Origin: GWE2-42-39 sp942493345
GTDB taxonomy: Bacteria; Bacteroidota; Bacteroidia; Bacteroidales; Prolixibacteraceae
Reading direction: 5' to 3'
DNA length: 64,000 nt
Assembly (NCBI GenBank): GCA_942493345.1
Contig: OW818695.1
Coordinates: forward strand, 4,065,359-4,129,358
In this document: piece after piece, positions 26,072 to 34,626 of the stretch
Layout: each line of letters starts with the position of its first letter
How positions within the stretch are numbered: position 1 is the stretch's first letter
The notes under the pieces: generated by a model
Told to the model about the DNA's origin: nothing
Seen by the model: only the letters and a program-made list of their open reading frames with translations
Databases searched by the model: none
Program-made: the position numbers and the translations under genes

Positions 26072-26200
26072 TTTTTGATAAAGGCTTTTAAATTAAAACA
26101 TTGAATCTCTACCTTTTCTCTTTTAACCAATATCTATTTTCCGATCTAGCTAAACTAAATTATGGACAACGGGTTATCCTACAGGTAACCCGCTTTTCTT
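26072..26200 (+). ncRNA. Candidate short transcript with intrinsic terminator
   Basis: A -7-like TATATTAG at 26057-26064 (one change from TAnnTTTG) precedes about 130 nt of non-coding, pyrimidine-rich sequence. It ends in a clear terminator: CGGGTTA (26170-26176) pairs with TAACCCG (26186-26192), followed by CTTTTCTTT. Just before the hairpin are CTAAACTAAA and an eight-codon ORF (MDNGLSYR, ATG at 26162) that overlaps the stem. It could be a small RNA or a leader-peptide transcript. No -33 box was found, so confidence is modest. Confidence 0.35.
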
Positions 26201-26436
26201 TATATATCCGACATAGTAATAAATTTTGCACCACCGAGATTACCAAAGAACCTATTTTTACATTCAACTTTTTCAAAAAAATCGTTTCTTTTCAGGTTAT
26301 AAAAGAAAGAAGAAAACTAAGTGAAATTAACAACCCGCTATGCATTAGGTTGCAGACTGATTGACGACTTCGTTGAAATGATTTCAGCTATTTTATAGCT
26401 TATTTATAGTCCTTTAATATTTGCGATTTCTCTTGA
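26201..26436. other. Spacer between the short transcript and kdsA
   Basis: AT-rich and non-coding as far as I can see. A plus-strand open frame running to 26364 has no start signal and a composition typical of random AT-rich DNA. Confidence 0.4.
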
Positions 26437-27243
26437 TTAAAAACCTCGGACAACTTGCCTGATCTTTACCAGTTTAGTCAGCAAATCTTCCAGCAAATCG
26501 AGCCGGAGCATGTTGGCGCCATCCGATTTGGCAACAGCCGGGTTCGGGTGGGTTTCAATGAAAATACCATCCACACCAACGGCGATGCCTGCTTTGGCAA
26601 TAGTCTCAATCAATTCGGGCTTGCCACCGGTAACTCCGCTGCTTTGATTGGGCTGCTGCAACGAATGGGTAATATCCAAAATCACGGGGCAATTATTTTT
26701 TTGCATCTCCGGAATTCCGCGATAGTCGACAATCAAATCCTGGTAGCCGAAAGTTGTTCCGCGTTCGGTGAGCATCACGTTATTGTTGCCGCTGTCGCGC
26801 ACTTTATTCACTGCAAACTGCATGGAATCGGCAGCTAAAAACTGACCCTTTTTAATATTGACAACTTTCCCGGTTTTCGCCGCAGCCACCAGCAAATCGG
26901 TCTGACGGCAAAGGAAAGCTGGAATCTGGAGCACATCGACATATTCGGCAGCCATTGCAGCTTCTTCGGCCGAATGAATATCAGTCACCACCGGAATATT
27001 GAACGTATCGCCCACTTTTTTCAGGATTCGCAGGGCTTTTTCATCGCCAATTCCCGAAAATGAATCGATGCGCGAACGGTTTGCCTTCCGGTACGAACCT
27101 TTGAAAACAAAAGGAATATGCAAACGATCGGTTATTTCAACAATTTTCGCGGCAATTTTGAGGGTCATTTCCTCGCCTTCAATCACACATGGACCGGCAA
27201 GCAACAAAAAGTTCTCACCCTCATATTTTAATTTTGGAATCAT
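26437..27243 (-). CDS. kdsA: 3-deoxy-8-phosphooctulonate (KDO-8-P) synthase
   Basis: Condenses phosphoenolpyruvate with D-arabinose 5-phosphate to make KDO-8-phosphate for the lipopolysaccharide core. Family signatures visible in the 268-residue TIM barrel are LLAGPCVIEGEEM, FVFKGSYRKANRSRIDSFSG, VVTDIHSAEEA, LQIPAFLCRQTDLLVAAAKTG and VILDITHSLQQPNQSSG. The IETHPNPAVAKSDGANML segment closes the active site. It lies 87 nt downstream of the diacylglycerol-kinase-like gene and may be the distal gene of that operon. Confidence 0.96.
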   Translation of the reverse strand: MIPKLKYEGENFLLLAGPCVIEGEEMTLKIAAKIVEITDRLHIPFVFKGSYRKANRSRIDSFSGIGDEKALRILKKVGDTFNIPVVTDIHSAEEAAMAAEYVDVLQIPAFLCRQTDLLVAAAKTGKVVNIKKGQFLAADSMQFAVNKVRDSGNNNVMLTERGTTFGYQDLIVDYRGIPEMQKNNCPVILDITHSLQQPNQSSGVTGGKPELIETIAKAGIAVGVDGIFIETHPNPAVAKSDGANMLRLDLLEDLLTKLVKIRQVVRGF

Positions 27244-27330
27244 GCTTTTAATTTTTGTACGAAGATAAAAATTAGTGTCGAGTAAGGTCGAATATGAAAG
27301 TGAATTTCTTCGGACTGCATTAATTTCAAA

Positions 27331-28209
27331 TCAATAATCAGAAGGAACCAGACATTTCAAGCCTTTTGGAACAATCCTGATTTCAACTCTGCCGACACAG
27401 CGATTTACCAACTCACCATCTATCTGGAAATAATTCAGGGCAGGACGAAATTCCACCGCCATTTTTTTCACCCGATGCCGGATGTACTGAGGATGATCCG
27501 ATGGTTTCCGTAGAATCAAATAAATTGCTTTAAACATATTCCGGCTGTCGATAATAAGCAAATCCAGAAACCCATCTTCGGCTTCAATTCCGGAAGCAAT
27601 TTTCACATTGTACCCGTATTGGCTGGTATTGAATATGGAAAATAAATACGGTCGAACCTCCAACGTTCGGTCGTTCAGAAGAACCGTGCAACACGGTGGT
27701 TTAAAAGTAAATATGTTTTTTATTCCGGCTACGAAATAAGAGAAAAAACCTCTCGTTTTCGTTGATACAGCATTAAAAATTATGTCTGAATCAATCGCAA
27801 ATCCAGTATTACTCAGAAATATCTGATTGTTGACGACACCTACATCAACATTTGCTATTTTCCCTGAAACGATTGTTTCAAGAGCATTTTTCACAGGAAA
27901 TGGTATTTTAAAATGACGGGCAAATCCATTTCCCGATCCAATGGGAATCATGCCCAAAACAATATCGGAACCAGCAAGTGCACCGGCAACTTCATTCAAT
28001 GTTCCATCTCCGCCGGCAGCCACCACAATATTGGCCTTCCATTCAATTGCCTTTGCAACAAGTTCGCGTGCATGATTCGGGTATTCAGTAAAATGAATTT
28101 CATATTCATATCCATTTCGGGAACTAAAAAAACGTTCAATAATTTCACCGACAGTCGAATTATCGCCGGTTCCGGATATGCGATTAATAATGAAAAACAG
28201 TTTTACCAT
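27331..28209 (-). CDS. Diacylglycerol/lipid kinase family protein (DagK/YegS-like)
   Basis: A 292-residue soluble lipid kinase. The nucleotide-binding motif is AAGGDGTLNEVAGAL (about 64-78), followed by GMIPIGSGNGFARHF, both diagnostic of the DAGK catalytic domain. The C-terminal beta domain includes GIEAEDGFLDLLII and FQIDGELV. Members phosphorylate diacylglycerol, sphingosine or related lipids. In a sphingolipid-producing Bacteroidota either is possible. It lies 33 nt after an LtaS-like phosphotransferase gene, so recycling of diacylglycerol released by that enzyme is an attractive but unproven role. Confidence 0.88.
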   Translation of the reverse strand: MVKLFFIINRISGTGDNSTVGEIIERFFSSRNGYEYEIHFTEYPNHARELVAKAIEWKANIVVAAGGDGTLNEVAGALAGSDIVLGMIPIGSGNGFARHFKIPFPVKNALETIVSGKIANVDVGVVNNQIFLSNTGFAIDSDIIFNAVSTKTRGFFSYFVAGIKNIFTFKPPCCTVLLNDRTLEVRPYLFSIFNTSQYGYNVKIASGIEAEDGFLDLLIIDSRNMFKAIYLILRKPSDHPQYIRHRVKKMAVEFRPALNYFQIDGELVNRCVGRVEIRIVPKGLKCLVPSDY

Positions 28210-28242
28210 ACAACTATTCAGAGATTTTAACAGCCCAAAAAC

Positions 28243-30162
28243 TTACTTTGCGCGATACAACATTTTTTGATACTGGTGCGATGCCACCATCTGATATGCA
28301 CGTGCGTCATTTAAAAATTCCTCATCAATGGCTTGTTCTATGGCCTGTCCGTCTGCGCAAAGTTCAAACTGTTTGAAAACACTTCCCGGCTGCAAAACAA
28401 TCATTTTATTTTCAACCCTGTACGCAAACGATGAGTAAAACTGCATAAAACTTCGCCCCGGCACAGAGTCTGGTAATTGCATCAGGTCATGTCCGAATGC
28501 CGGTATTTCACAATCGACGCCTGCAAGGTCCAACAAGGTAGGAACCAAATCGAGTTGGCTGCACAGTTTCGTATATTTTGAAGGATTGATTCCGGGTGCA
28601 ACAACGACAGCCGGAATATGAAATTTATGCACCGGCACCAGCATATCGCCATATACCCGGGTATTGTGATCGGCAACTACCACAAAAACAGTATGGTCGT
28701 AATAATCGGCGCTGCGAGCCAACCTGAAAAACTTTCCGATTGCATAATCGGCATATTTTATCGCATTATTAACGGTATTTTTAGGTTCTTCAAAAAGCTG
28801 GATTCGCCCATCCGGAAATTCAAAAGGCACATGGTTTGACGAAGAAAATATTAACGAGAAGAAAGGTTTATCGCCATACGACAAGTATGTTTCGTGTGCT
28901 TTTTGCACCAAATCCTCATCCGAAACACCCCATGTACTTTTAAAAACCGGAGATTCGTAATCAGTTTCATCTATTATTTGACGAATTCCATTCCCCGAGA
29001 AAAAACTGCCCATGTTATCGAAATTGCTCATTCCTCCATAAATAAAACTGGTTTCAAAGCCAATATTTTTAAGCAGCGCCGCAATGCTGAAGAAATTTTG
29101 CTGCGATTTTCCCAACTTCACAACCTCTCTTGACGGGGTCGGCATGAAACCGGTAAAAACAGCTTCGATACCTCGTACGCTCCGGGTCCCGGTAGAATAC
29201 ATATTGGTGTACAACAAACCGAGATTTGCCAAACTATCCAGCATCGGGGTTAGTTTGCTGTTTCCGAGACATCCTGTATATTCAGCGCCCAAACTTTCCT
29301 GCAAAAAAATAACAATATTGTATGGTTTCGAACGTGGTAAAACTGATTTTTGCTTGTGCACCAACGAATATTTTTCGCCTGAAAAGTCAGTTTCCGGTAC
29401 AGCCATTAATTTCTTCACCCGCCGATACGATTCATCCAGGGGAAACTCACCATACATTTTCGAAACATTTTCTTCACCTTGAAGCCCTTGGGCAGCATAC
29501 AATATCGTATAAAAAGAATTCAAACCCAAAGCATTTACAAGCTGATCATTTGAAAAGGCAGCAACACTCGGATTGTCAGGTCTGGGTTTTGTGAGGTTCC
29601 CCCGAATTCCCCAGAAAAGAAAAAACAAAACGATGGGGTAAACAATTAGTTTATTGATCCAACGAATATTCGTAAAAGCAGGCAGTTTTTTATAATTCCT
29701 TTTTATGAAATAAATGCAAACTCCCAATACAGAAAATGCCAAAACAGCTTCCATCCAAAAACCTTTTGCCAACATCGAAAGTAATTCTTTCGGATAAATT
29801 AAATATTCAATGGCTATACGATTGGGGCGTGTATCGTATTCATTAATGAATGGGATGGTGCATAGCTCAATAAAAATGACAAATAAAAGAAAGAATATAT
29901 AATAAAGAGAAATGAATTTACCCGTCAACCGTAAAGTCCGTTTAAAAGCGATAACCGATAAAAAAATCGGGATTACAAGGATGTACCCCAGGATCATACT
30001 GTCAAACTTCACCCCATACATCAAAACCTTTCCGATTATTTCCAATGAATCAATTCGCTGGTGATAAATCAGCATGTACGAAACTCTTGATAAGAACAGG
30101 AAAGAAAATAATAATACGGCAAAAATCAGGTGCAAGCTGAAATGAGAGAAGATTTTCTTCAT
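28243..30162 (-). CDS. LtaS/MdoB-like membrane phosphoglycerol transferase (sulfatase superfamily)
   Basis: Five predicted transmembrane segments occupy residues 1-195. They are followed by an extracytoplasmic alkaline-phosphatase-superfamily domain from about 275: IVIFLQESLGAEYTG (metal-binding Glu), then TNMYSTGTRSVRGIEAV with the nucleophile Thr, FSLIFSSSNHVPFE, and VVADHNTRVYGD with the second metal site. The Thr in place of a CxPSR cysteine separates it from true sulfatases and fits the LtaS/OpgB group. In Gram-negative bacteria such enzymes transfer phosphoglycerol or phosphoethanolamine to periplasmic glucans or lipid A. The acceptor here is unknown. It is in the same direction as rarA, 30 nt downstream. 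Confidence 0.85.
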   Translation of the reverse strand: MKKIFSHFSLHLIFAVLLFSFLFLSRVSYMLIYHQRIDSLEIIGKVLMYGVKFDSMILGYILVIPIFLSVIAFKRTLRLTGKFISLYYIFFLLFVIFIELCTIPFINEYDTRPNRIAIEYLIYPKELLSMLAKGFWMEAVLAFSVLGVCIYFIKRNYKKLPAFTNIRWINKLIVYPIVLFFLFWGIRGNLTKPRPDNPSVAAFSNDQLVNALGLNSFYTILYAAQGLQGEENVSKMYGEFPLDESYRRVKKLMAVPETDFSGEKYSLVHKQKSVLPRSKPYNIVIFLQESLGAEYTGCLGNSKLTPMLDSLANLGLLYTNMYSTGTRSVRGIEAVFTGFMPTPSREVVKLGKSQQNFFSIAALLKNIGFETSFIYGGMSNFDNMGSFFSGNGIRQIIDETDYESPVFKSTWGVSDEDLVQKAHETYLSYGDKPFFSLIFSSSNHVPFEFPDGRIQLFEEPKNTVNNAIKYADYAIGKFFRLARSADYYDHTVFVVVADHNTRVYGDMLVPVHKFHIPAVVVAPGINPSKYTKLCSQLDLVPTLLDLAGVDCEIPAFGHDLMQLPDSVPGRSFMQFYSSFAYRVENKMIVLQPGSVFKQFELCADGQAIEQAIDEEFLNDARAYQMVASHQYQKMLYRAK

Positions 30163-30192
30163 CTGGTTATATCGTTTTGTATTTACTGCATT

Positions 30193-31473
30193 TTATTTTT
30201 CAAACCGCTTGCCCCACCAGCTTTTCAGCTTCTCCAGAATTTTCGCTTCGGTTGGATTATTCTGCGGAAAATAAAAACGTTCGTTTTTTATTTCCTTCGG
30301 AAGAAACTCCTGTTCAACGAAATTATTATCGTACGAATGCGCGTATTTGTAGTCTTTTCCGTAGCCCAAATCTTTCATCAGTTTGGTTGGCGCATTGCGT
30401 ATGTGAAGCGGAACCGGCAAATCGCCGACGCTTTTTACCAGCGCTATCGCCGCGTCGATAGCCGAGTATGCCGAATTGCTTTTGGGCGAAGTCGCCAGGT
30501 AAATAGTGCATTCAGAAAGAATGATACGCGACTCGGGCATCCCGATTTTATGAACGGCATCAAACGTACTTTGTGCCAGCAGCAAGGCATTCGGGTTGGC
30601 AAGTCCCACATCTTCGGCAGCCAGAATAAGCAAACGGCGGGCAATAAATTTCGCGTCTTCTCCACCCTCTATCATGCGAGCCAGCCAGTAAACTGCCGCA
30701 TCGGGGTCGCTGCCACGGATGCTTTTTATGAAAGCCGAAATGATGTCGAAGTGCATCTCACCGTTCTTGTCGTAAATGGCCAGATTATTCTGAAGACAGT
30801 CGATTACAATCTCATTATTGATCACAACCTCATCGCCATCTTCAGCATTGATAACCAGTTCCAGCACATTCAGTAATTTCCGGGCATCGCCGCCTGAAAA
30901 CCGGAACATGGCTTCATTTTCTTCAATCGTTATTTTCTTTTCCTTCAACACCGGGTCTTTGGCAATTGCCATCTCAACAATCTTCGCCAGATCATCTTTT
31001 TCGAGATATTGCAGCACATAAACCTGGCAGCGCGACAGCAACGGGGAAATTACTTCAAACGAAGGATTTTCGGTGGTTGCGCCAATCAGGGTGACAATGC
31101 CCTGCTCAACCGACGCCAGCAGCGAATCCTGCTGCGACTTGCTGAAACGGTGAATTTCATCGATAAACAAAATCGGATTGGGCCGATTGAAGAACTGGGT
31201 CTTTTTTGCCTTGTCAATTGCTTCCCTGACATCTTTCACCCCCGAACTTACCGCACTCAGCGTGTAAAATGGACGATCGAGTGTGTTGGCAATAATTTTG
31301 GCCAGCGTGGTTTTACCAACTCCCGGCGGCCCCCACAGAATGATGGAGGAAATATTTCCCGATTCAATCATTTTACGCAACACGGCTCCCTTGCCAACCA
31401 AATGTTGCTGACCAATATATTCGTCCAATGTTTTCGGACGCAAGCGCTCTGCCAGGGGTTGATTGCTAATCAT
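30193..31473 (-). CDS. rarA: Replication-associated recombination protein A
   Basis: AAA+ ATPase of the MgsA/WRNIP1 family that acts at stalled replication forks, related to clamp loaders. Walker A is GPPGVGKTTLAK (about 48-59) and Walker B is PILFIDEIHRFSKSQQD. Sensor 1 is LIGATTENPSFEV, and the arginine/sensor-2 region is RFSGGDARKLLNVLE. The C-terminal tetramerisation region includes MIEGGEDAKFIARRLLILAAEDVGLANP. At 426 residues it is full length. It starts 4 nt after the TPR gene's stop, so the two are in one operon. Confidence 0.96.
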   Translation of the reverse strand: MISNQPLAERLRPKTLDEYIGQQHLVGKGAVLRKMIESGNISSIILWGPPGVGKTTLAKIIANTLDRPFYTLSAVSSGVKDVREAIDKAKKTQFFNRPNPILFIDEIHRFSKSQQDSLLASVEQGIVTLIGATTENPSFEVISPLLSRCQVYVLQYLEKDDLAKIVEMAIAKDPVLKEKKITIEENEAMFRFSGGDARKLLNVLELVINAEDGDEVVINNEIVIDCLQNNLAIYDKNGEMHFDIISAFIKSIRGSDPDAAVYWLARMIEGGEDAKFIARRLLILAAEDVGLANPNALLLAQSTFDAVHKIGMPESRIILSECTIYLATSPKSNSAYSAIDAAIALVKSVGDLPVPLHIRNAPTKLMKDLGYGKDYKYAHSYDNNFVEQEFLPKEIKNERFYFPQNNPTEAKILEKLKSWWGKRFEK

Positions 31474-31477
31474 TGGC

Positions 31478-33427
31478 TTAGTTACAATATCTTTTAATCA
31501 CATTATATGCCTCCTGGATACCCAGTTCGCCGGCTTTGCTTAAATCGGCCGCACCGCCTTCCACATCGTCCATAAAAATACGAATCAACCCACGATTAAA
31601 ATACGCTTCTGCAAAATCAGGCTCCAATCGTATGGCTTCGTTTAAATCAGTCAATGCACTTGGGTAGTTTTTCAATTTACATTTCACATACGCACTGTTG
31701 AAATATGCAAACGGAAATTTCGGGTTCAACCGAAGACAGATGGCATAATCGGCCAAAATTGTGTTGTAATCGTCGAGTACCACATTCTTATCCGACTGTT
31801 TTAAAACGCCTTTTATCGGAAGTTTCAGTTCTTCCGACGGATCGTTGAGCGACTCGATTAATTCGGCCATTTTCACCCTGTAATTTGCGCGGGAAAAATA
31901 GGCAAGCAAATTTTCGTCCTTCAATTTTATTGCCTTATCGAAATCATCTGTTGCCCCCTGATAATCATTCACCAAACCACGGAAGATACCACGATTCAGG
32001 AAATTTCCGCTTAAACTGTTGTTCACTTTTATCTTTTCATCGAAAAAGAGTACATAATTTTTAAAGGTTTCAAGGAAATAATCCGTTGGATTATTGGTAA
32101 GCATTATCGTTGGATTGTAATTATTGAAACCGTTCAGTTCTTCGAGCGCCAGGTTGTAATATCTCGATTCGCTGAATTCAGCCGAGCTATTGTCGTACGC
32201 GCTTAAAATGAAAATAGGTTGCAGTTCGATAATTATATTTTTATTCTGAATGAGTCCATCGTCAATTTCTTCGTCCTTCATATCTGGCAGATTACGGGTA
32301 TCGGCAAGCGACAGCCGAAACCGCCGACGGTCGCGCTCTTCTTTTGTCTCCGCAGGAGCAGCCTGCTGCTGCGATCCACCTTGCTGAGCCGACGACTGCT
32401 GATTGGCAGCCTGTTGCTGTTGCGAGCTGTTCGCGTTTTGTGAACTTGAGGTACCAGATGAAACTCCCGCCTGCTTGTTTTGCTGTGGTTGACCCTGTTG
32501 TTGCTGGTTCTGCGCAAAAGCGCCGGCATTGACATCGCGTTGCAGATATGCAAATTTCGGGTCCAGTTTACCCGCAATCTGATAATCCTGCATGTAACCC
32601 TCCATTTTCAATACCTCTTTTGCAATCCCCCGGTTCATATACGCATTTGCCATGGTCGGATCAAGATAAATAGCAAAATCGTAATCCATGATTGCCCCCT
32701 GAAAATCTTCCAGTTTTTGTTTCACAATTCCCCGGTTATTAAACGCAAACGCATTGCCCGGGTCAAGTTGAATACACTGATCGAAATCTCGCAGGGCAGC
32801 CGCATAATCTTCCAGCTCGAAACGAGCCAAACCACGTAAAAGATAAGCGCTTGCAAAGTGAGGCCGGATAATAATCGCTTTGTTCAAATCGCGGATTGCC
32901 TCTTTGATGTCGTTTTTCAGGATTCGGGCATTGCTCCGGTTGATATATGCGTTGGTGAATTTGGGGTTTAACTCAATGGCTTTGCCGTAGTCGGCAATTG
33001 CGCCATCAATATTTTTCATCGACATTTTGGCAATCCCCCGGTTATTGTATACGGCTTCATTCCGCGGATCGAGTTCCACTGCTTTATCGTAATCGGCTAT
33101 ACATTTCTCGTATTCGTGCAGCGATAAATAGGCCAGTCCACGGTTCATATATGCTTCCGGGTAATACGGTTTTATTTCGATAGCTTTATTGTAATCGTCA
33201 ACCGCGCCCCGAAAATCTTCGAGGTTGTGTTTGGCAATTCCCCTGAAAAAATAAGGTTCAGGCAAATAGGGTTTGAATTTGATGACAATATTGAAGCTTT
33301 CAATCGCACCCACATAATTCCCGATTTGAACCCGGGTTCGCCCAACACGCATAAAATGATCAATATTTAGCTGCCCCATCGAACTGATGGAAGCCAGCAA
33401 AAAAAATATCAGTAATGTCTTTCTCAT
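31478..33427 (-). CDS. Secreted tetratricopeptide-repeat protein with Gln/Ser-rich linker
   Basis: A signal peptide (to about residue 18) is followed by eight or more TPR units at residues 25-295, with repeated AYMNRGIA and DYDKAIELDP-type helices. A low-complexity linker of Gln, Ser, Ala and Asn covers about residues 305-358. A middle domain with little repeat character (about 360-470) comes next, then two or three more TPRs at the C terminus (NPKFPFAYFNSAYVKCKLK and FAEAYFNRGLIRIFMDD). TPRs mediate protein contacts. Such periplasmic proteins are common in Bacteroidota; no partner can be named. It is the first gene of the rarA transcript and diverges from tag over a 206-bp spacer. Confidence 0.8.
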   Translation of the reverse strand: MRKTLLIFFLLASISSMGQLNIDHFMRVGRTRVQIGNYVGAIESFNIVIKFKPYLPEPYFFRGIAKHNLEDFRGAVDDYNKAIEIKPYYPEAYMNRGLAYLSLHEYEKCIADYDKAVELDPRNEAVYNNRGIAKMSMKNIDGAIADYGKAIELNPKFTNAYINRSNARILKNDIKEAIRDLNKAIIIRPHFASAYLLRGLARFELEDYAAALRDFDQCIQLDPGNAFAFNNRGIVKQKLEDFQGAIMDYDFAIYLDPTMANAYMNRGIAKEVLKMEGYMQDYQIAGKLDPKFAYLQRDVNAGAFAQNQQQQGQPQQNKQAGVSSGTSSSQNANSSQQQQAANQQSSAQQGGSQQQAAPAETKEERDRRRFRLSLADTRNLPDMKDEEIDDGLIQNKNIIIELQPIFILSAYDNSSAEFSESRYYNLALEELNGFNNYNPTIMLTNNPTDYFLETFKNYVLFFDEKIKVNNSLSGNFLNRGIFRGLVNDYQGATDDFDKAIKLKDENLLAYFSRANYRVKMAELIESLNDPSEELKLPIKGVLKQSDKNVVLDDYNTILADYAICLRLNPKFPFAYFNSAYVKCKLKNYPSALTDLNEAIRLEPDFAEAYFNRGLIRIFMDDVEGGAADLSKAGELGIQEAYNVIKRYCN

Positions 33428-33633
33428 AAAATAGGATACATGAATGCGGATTGTTCTACCGGTTTATTTTGTTGGTTCAGAAAACTGATGCAATTTTATA
33501 CTCTCTGAGAATCTGCCGCAATTTAATAAGGGTAAAAATAATAATTTGCATGGCTCAGGCTGTATTTTCAGTTTTTTATTTCTAATTTGAAGTTTTTAAC
33601 ACAATAAAAAACAAATCAAAAAAAATTGAAGCG

Positions 33634-34200
33634 ATGACTAAAAGATGCAGCTGGTCGACCAAAGACCCGTTATACATTCAATACCACGATGAAGAATGGG
33701 GAGTTCCGGTACATGATGACGGGAAATTATTTGAGTTTCTGATTTTGGAAGGCGTTCAGGCTGGGTTGAGTTGGCTGACGGTTCTTCGGAAACGTGAAAA
33801 TTACCGGAAAGCATACGATGATTTTGATGTTCGGAAAGTTGCCGCATACGGGCAGGATAAAATCGATAAATTGATGAACAATGAAGGTCTGATCAGAAAT
33901 AAACTAAAAATTCTGGCAAGCATCAACAACGCAAAATGTTTTATCGAAGTGCAGAAAGAATTCGGAAGTTTCGACCGTTATATTTGGGGTTTTATTGACG
34001 GAAAACCAATTGTGAACCACTGCGAAAGTTTAAGCCAGATTCCGGCAACCAGCCCTGTTTCGGATGAAATCAGCAAAGACATGAAAAAACGGGGTTTCAA
34101 ATTCGTCGGCTCAACCATTATTTATGCGCACATGCAGGCAACCGGCATGGTAAACGACCATTTTACAAGCTGCTTCCGGCATAGAGAATGTAATGATTGA
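33634..34200 (+). CDS. tag: DNA-3-methyladenine glycosylase I
   Basis: Excises 3-methyladenine from alkylated DNA, the first step of base excision repair. The 188-residue protein begins TKRCSWSTKDPLYIQYHDEEWGVP, the Tag signature with a zinc-binding Cys and the catalytic Glu region. It continues with FEFLILEGVQAGLSWLTVLRKRENYRKAYDDFD and IRNKLKILASINNA. The C-terminal zinc ligands His and His/Cys are in GFKFVGSTIIYAHMQATGMVNDH. It stands alone on the plus strand. Confidence 0.95.
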   Translation: MTKRCSWSTKDPLYIQYHDEEWGVPVHDDGKLFEFLILEGVQAGLSWLTVLRKRENYRKAYDDFDVRKVAAYGQDKIDKLMNNEGLIRNKLKILASINNAKCFIEVQKEFGSFDRYIWGFIDGKPIVNHCESLSQIPATSPVSDEISKDMKKRGFKFVGSTIIYAHMQATGMVNDHFTSCFRHRECND

Positions 34201-34360
34201 ATGGTTGGATAAATGGTTGAATTGTTAGATTGCTCGAAGGTTTGACATGTTTGAAGCGAAGAATTTCAGGTTGGAGATTAGAGAAATGATTGATTTATGA
34301 AATCGTTTTCTTTTTTCGTTTCCTGTCTCACTACTCAAAACTCATTTCTCACTACTCATC
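34201..34360 (+). repeat. Degenerate low-complexity direct repeats after tag
   Basis: From about 34195 there are imperfect copies of GAATGGTTGGAT / AAATGGTTGAATT / GTTAGATTG. Further on (34326-34358) the 11-mer CTCACTACTCA occurs twice, separated by AAACTCATTT. No coding potential was seen. These look like the diffuse intergenic repeats common in Bacteroidota rather than a defined mobile element. Confidence 0.45.
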
Positions 34361-34470
34361 TGGTATAAAAAACAAAAAGGATGGTTCCTCTGAACCGATC
34401 CTTTTCTCTTAACCTAACTAAACTAACTAAACCAATAAAACTAATCAAACCTAAACTTATGAAAAAAAAT
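34361..34470 (-). ncRNA. Candidate small RNA (GUUUAGUUAG family, copy 1)
   Basis: On the minus strand a perfect -7 box TATCTTTG (34477-34484) is followed by about 100 nt of non-coding sequence. The first part is T-rich, then comes a G/T-only tract with repeated TTAGTTTAG / GGTTTAGTTAG units (about 34409-34455). It ends in a strong intrinsic terminator: an 8+5-bp stem with one bulged base (34375-34405), followed by TTTTGTTTTTT. The same layout recurs at 37970-38106. The sequence lies between tag and floA, which have their own ends. The -33 box is poor. Confidence 0.45.
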
Positions 34471-34476
34471 CTACGA

Positions 34477-34484
34477 CAAAGATA
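34477..34484 (-). promoter_or_regulatory. -7 element of candidate small RNA copy 1
   Basis: TATCTTTG on the minus strand matches TAnnTTTG exactly. The -33 region, 19-21 nt upstream, lacks TTG; a TTTG at 34497-34500 is only 12 nt away. Confidence 0.4.
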
Positions 34485-34572
34485 TGCCCAAAAACACAAA
34501 CATGTGTTAAGCGAATATTAAGTTTTGTGTTATATAGCATTTTGTTTTTAAGTAAAATTAACTAAATAGAGC

Positions 34573-34603
34573 AAAAAAAGCCCTGCTATATACGCAGGGC
34601 TTT
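34573..34603 (-). terminator. Intrinsic terminator of floA
   Basis: A perfect 10-bp stem, AAAGCCCTGC (34577-34586) with GCAGGGCTTT (34594-34603), has a 7-nt loop. On the minus strand it is followed by a run of T. It lies 24 nt after the floA stop. Confidence 0.9.
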
Positions 34604-34626
34604 CAATATCAAATATTTACAGTATT

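Noticed and set aside
26101..26364. Plus-strand 87-codon open frame
   Set aside because: It passes through a strong intrinsic terminator and has a random AT-rich composition.
28243..30162. LtaS-like protein as a fourth sulfatase
   Set aside because: The nucleophile position holds Thr in a TGTRSVRG context, not Cys or Ser of a CxPSR motif, and it is membrane-anchored.
34459..34521. Twenty-codon ORF starting MKKNLRQRY after a CTAAACCTAAACTT leader-like sequence
   Set aside because: It overlaps the perfect minus-strand -7 box of the candidate small RNA and has no downstream continuation; the minus-strand reading explains the sequence better.
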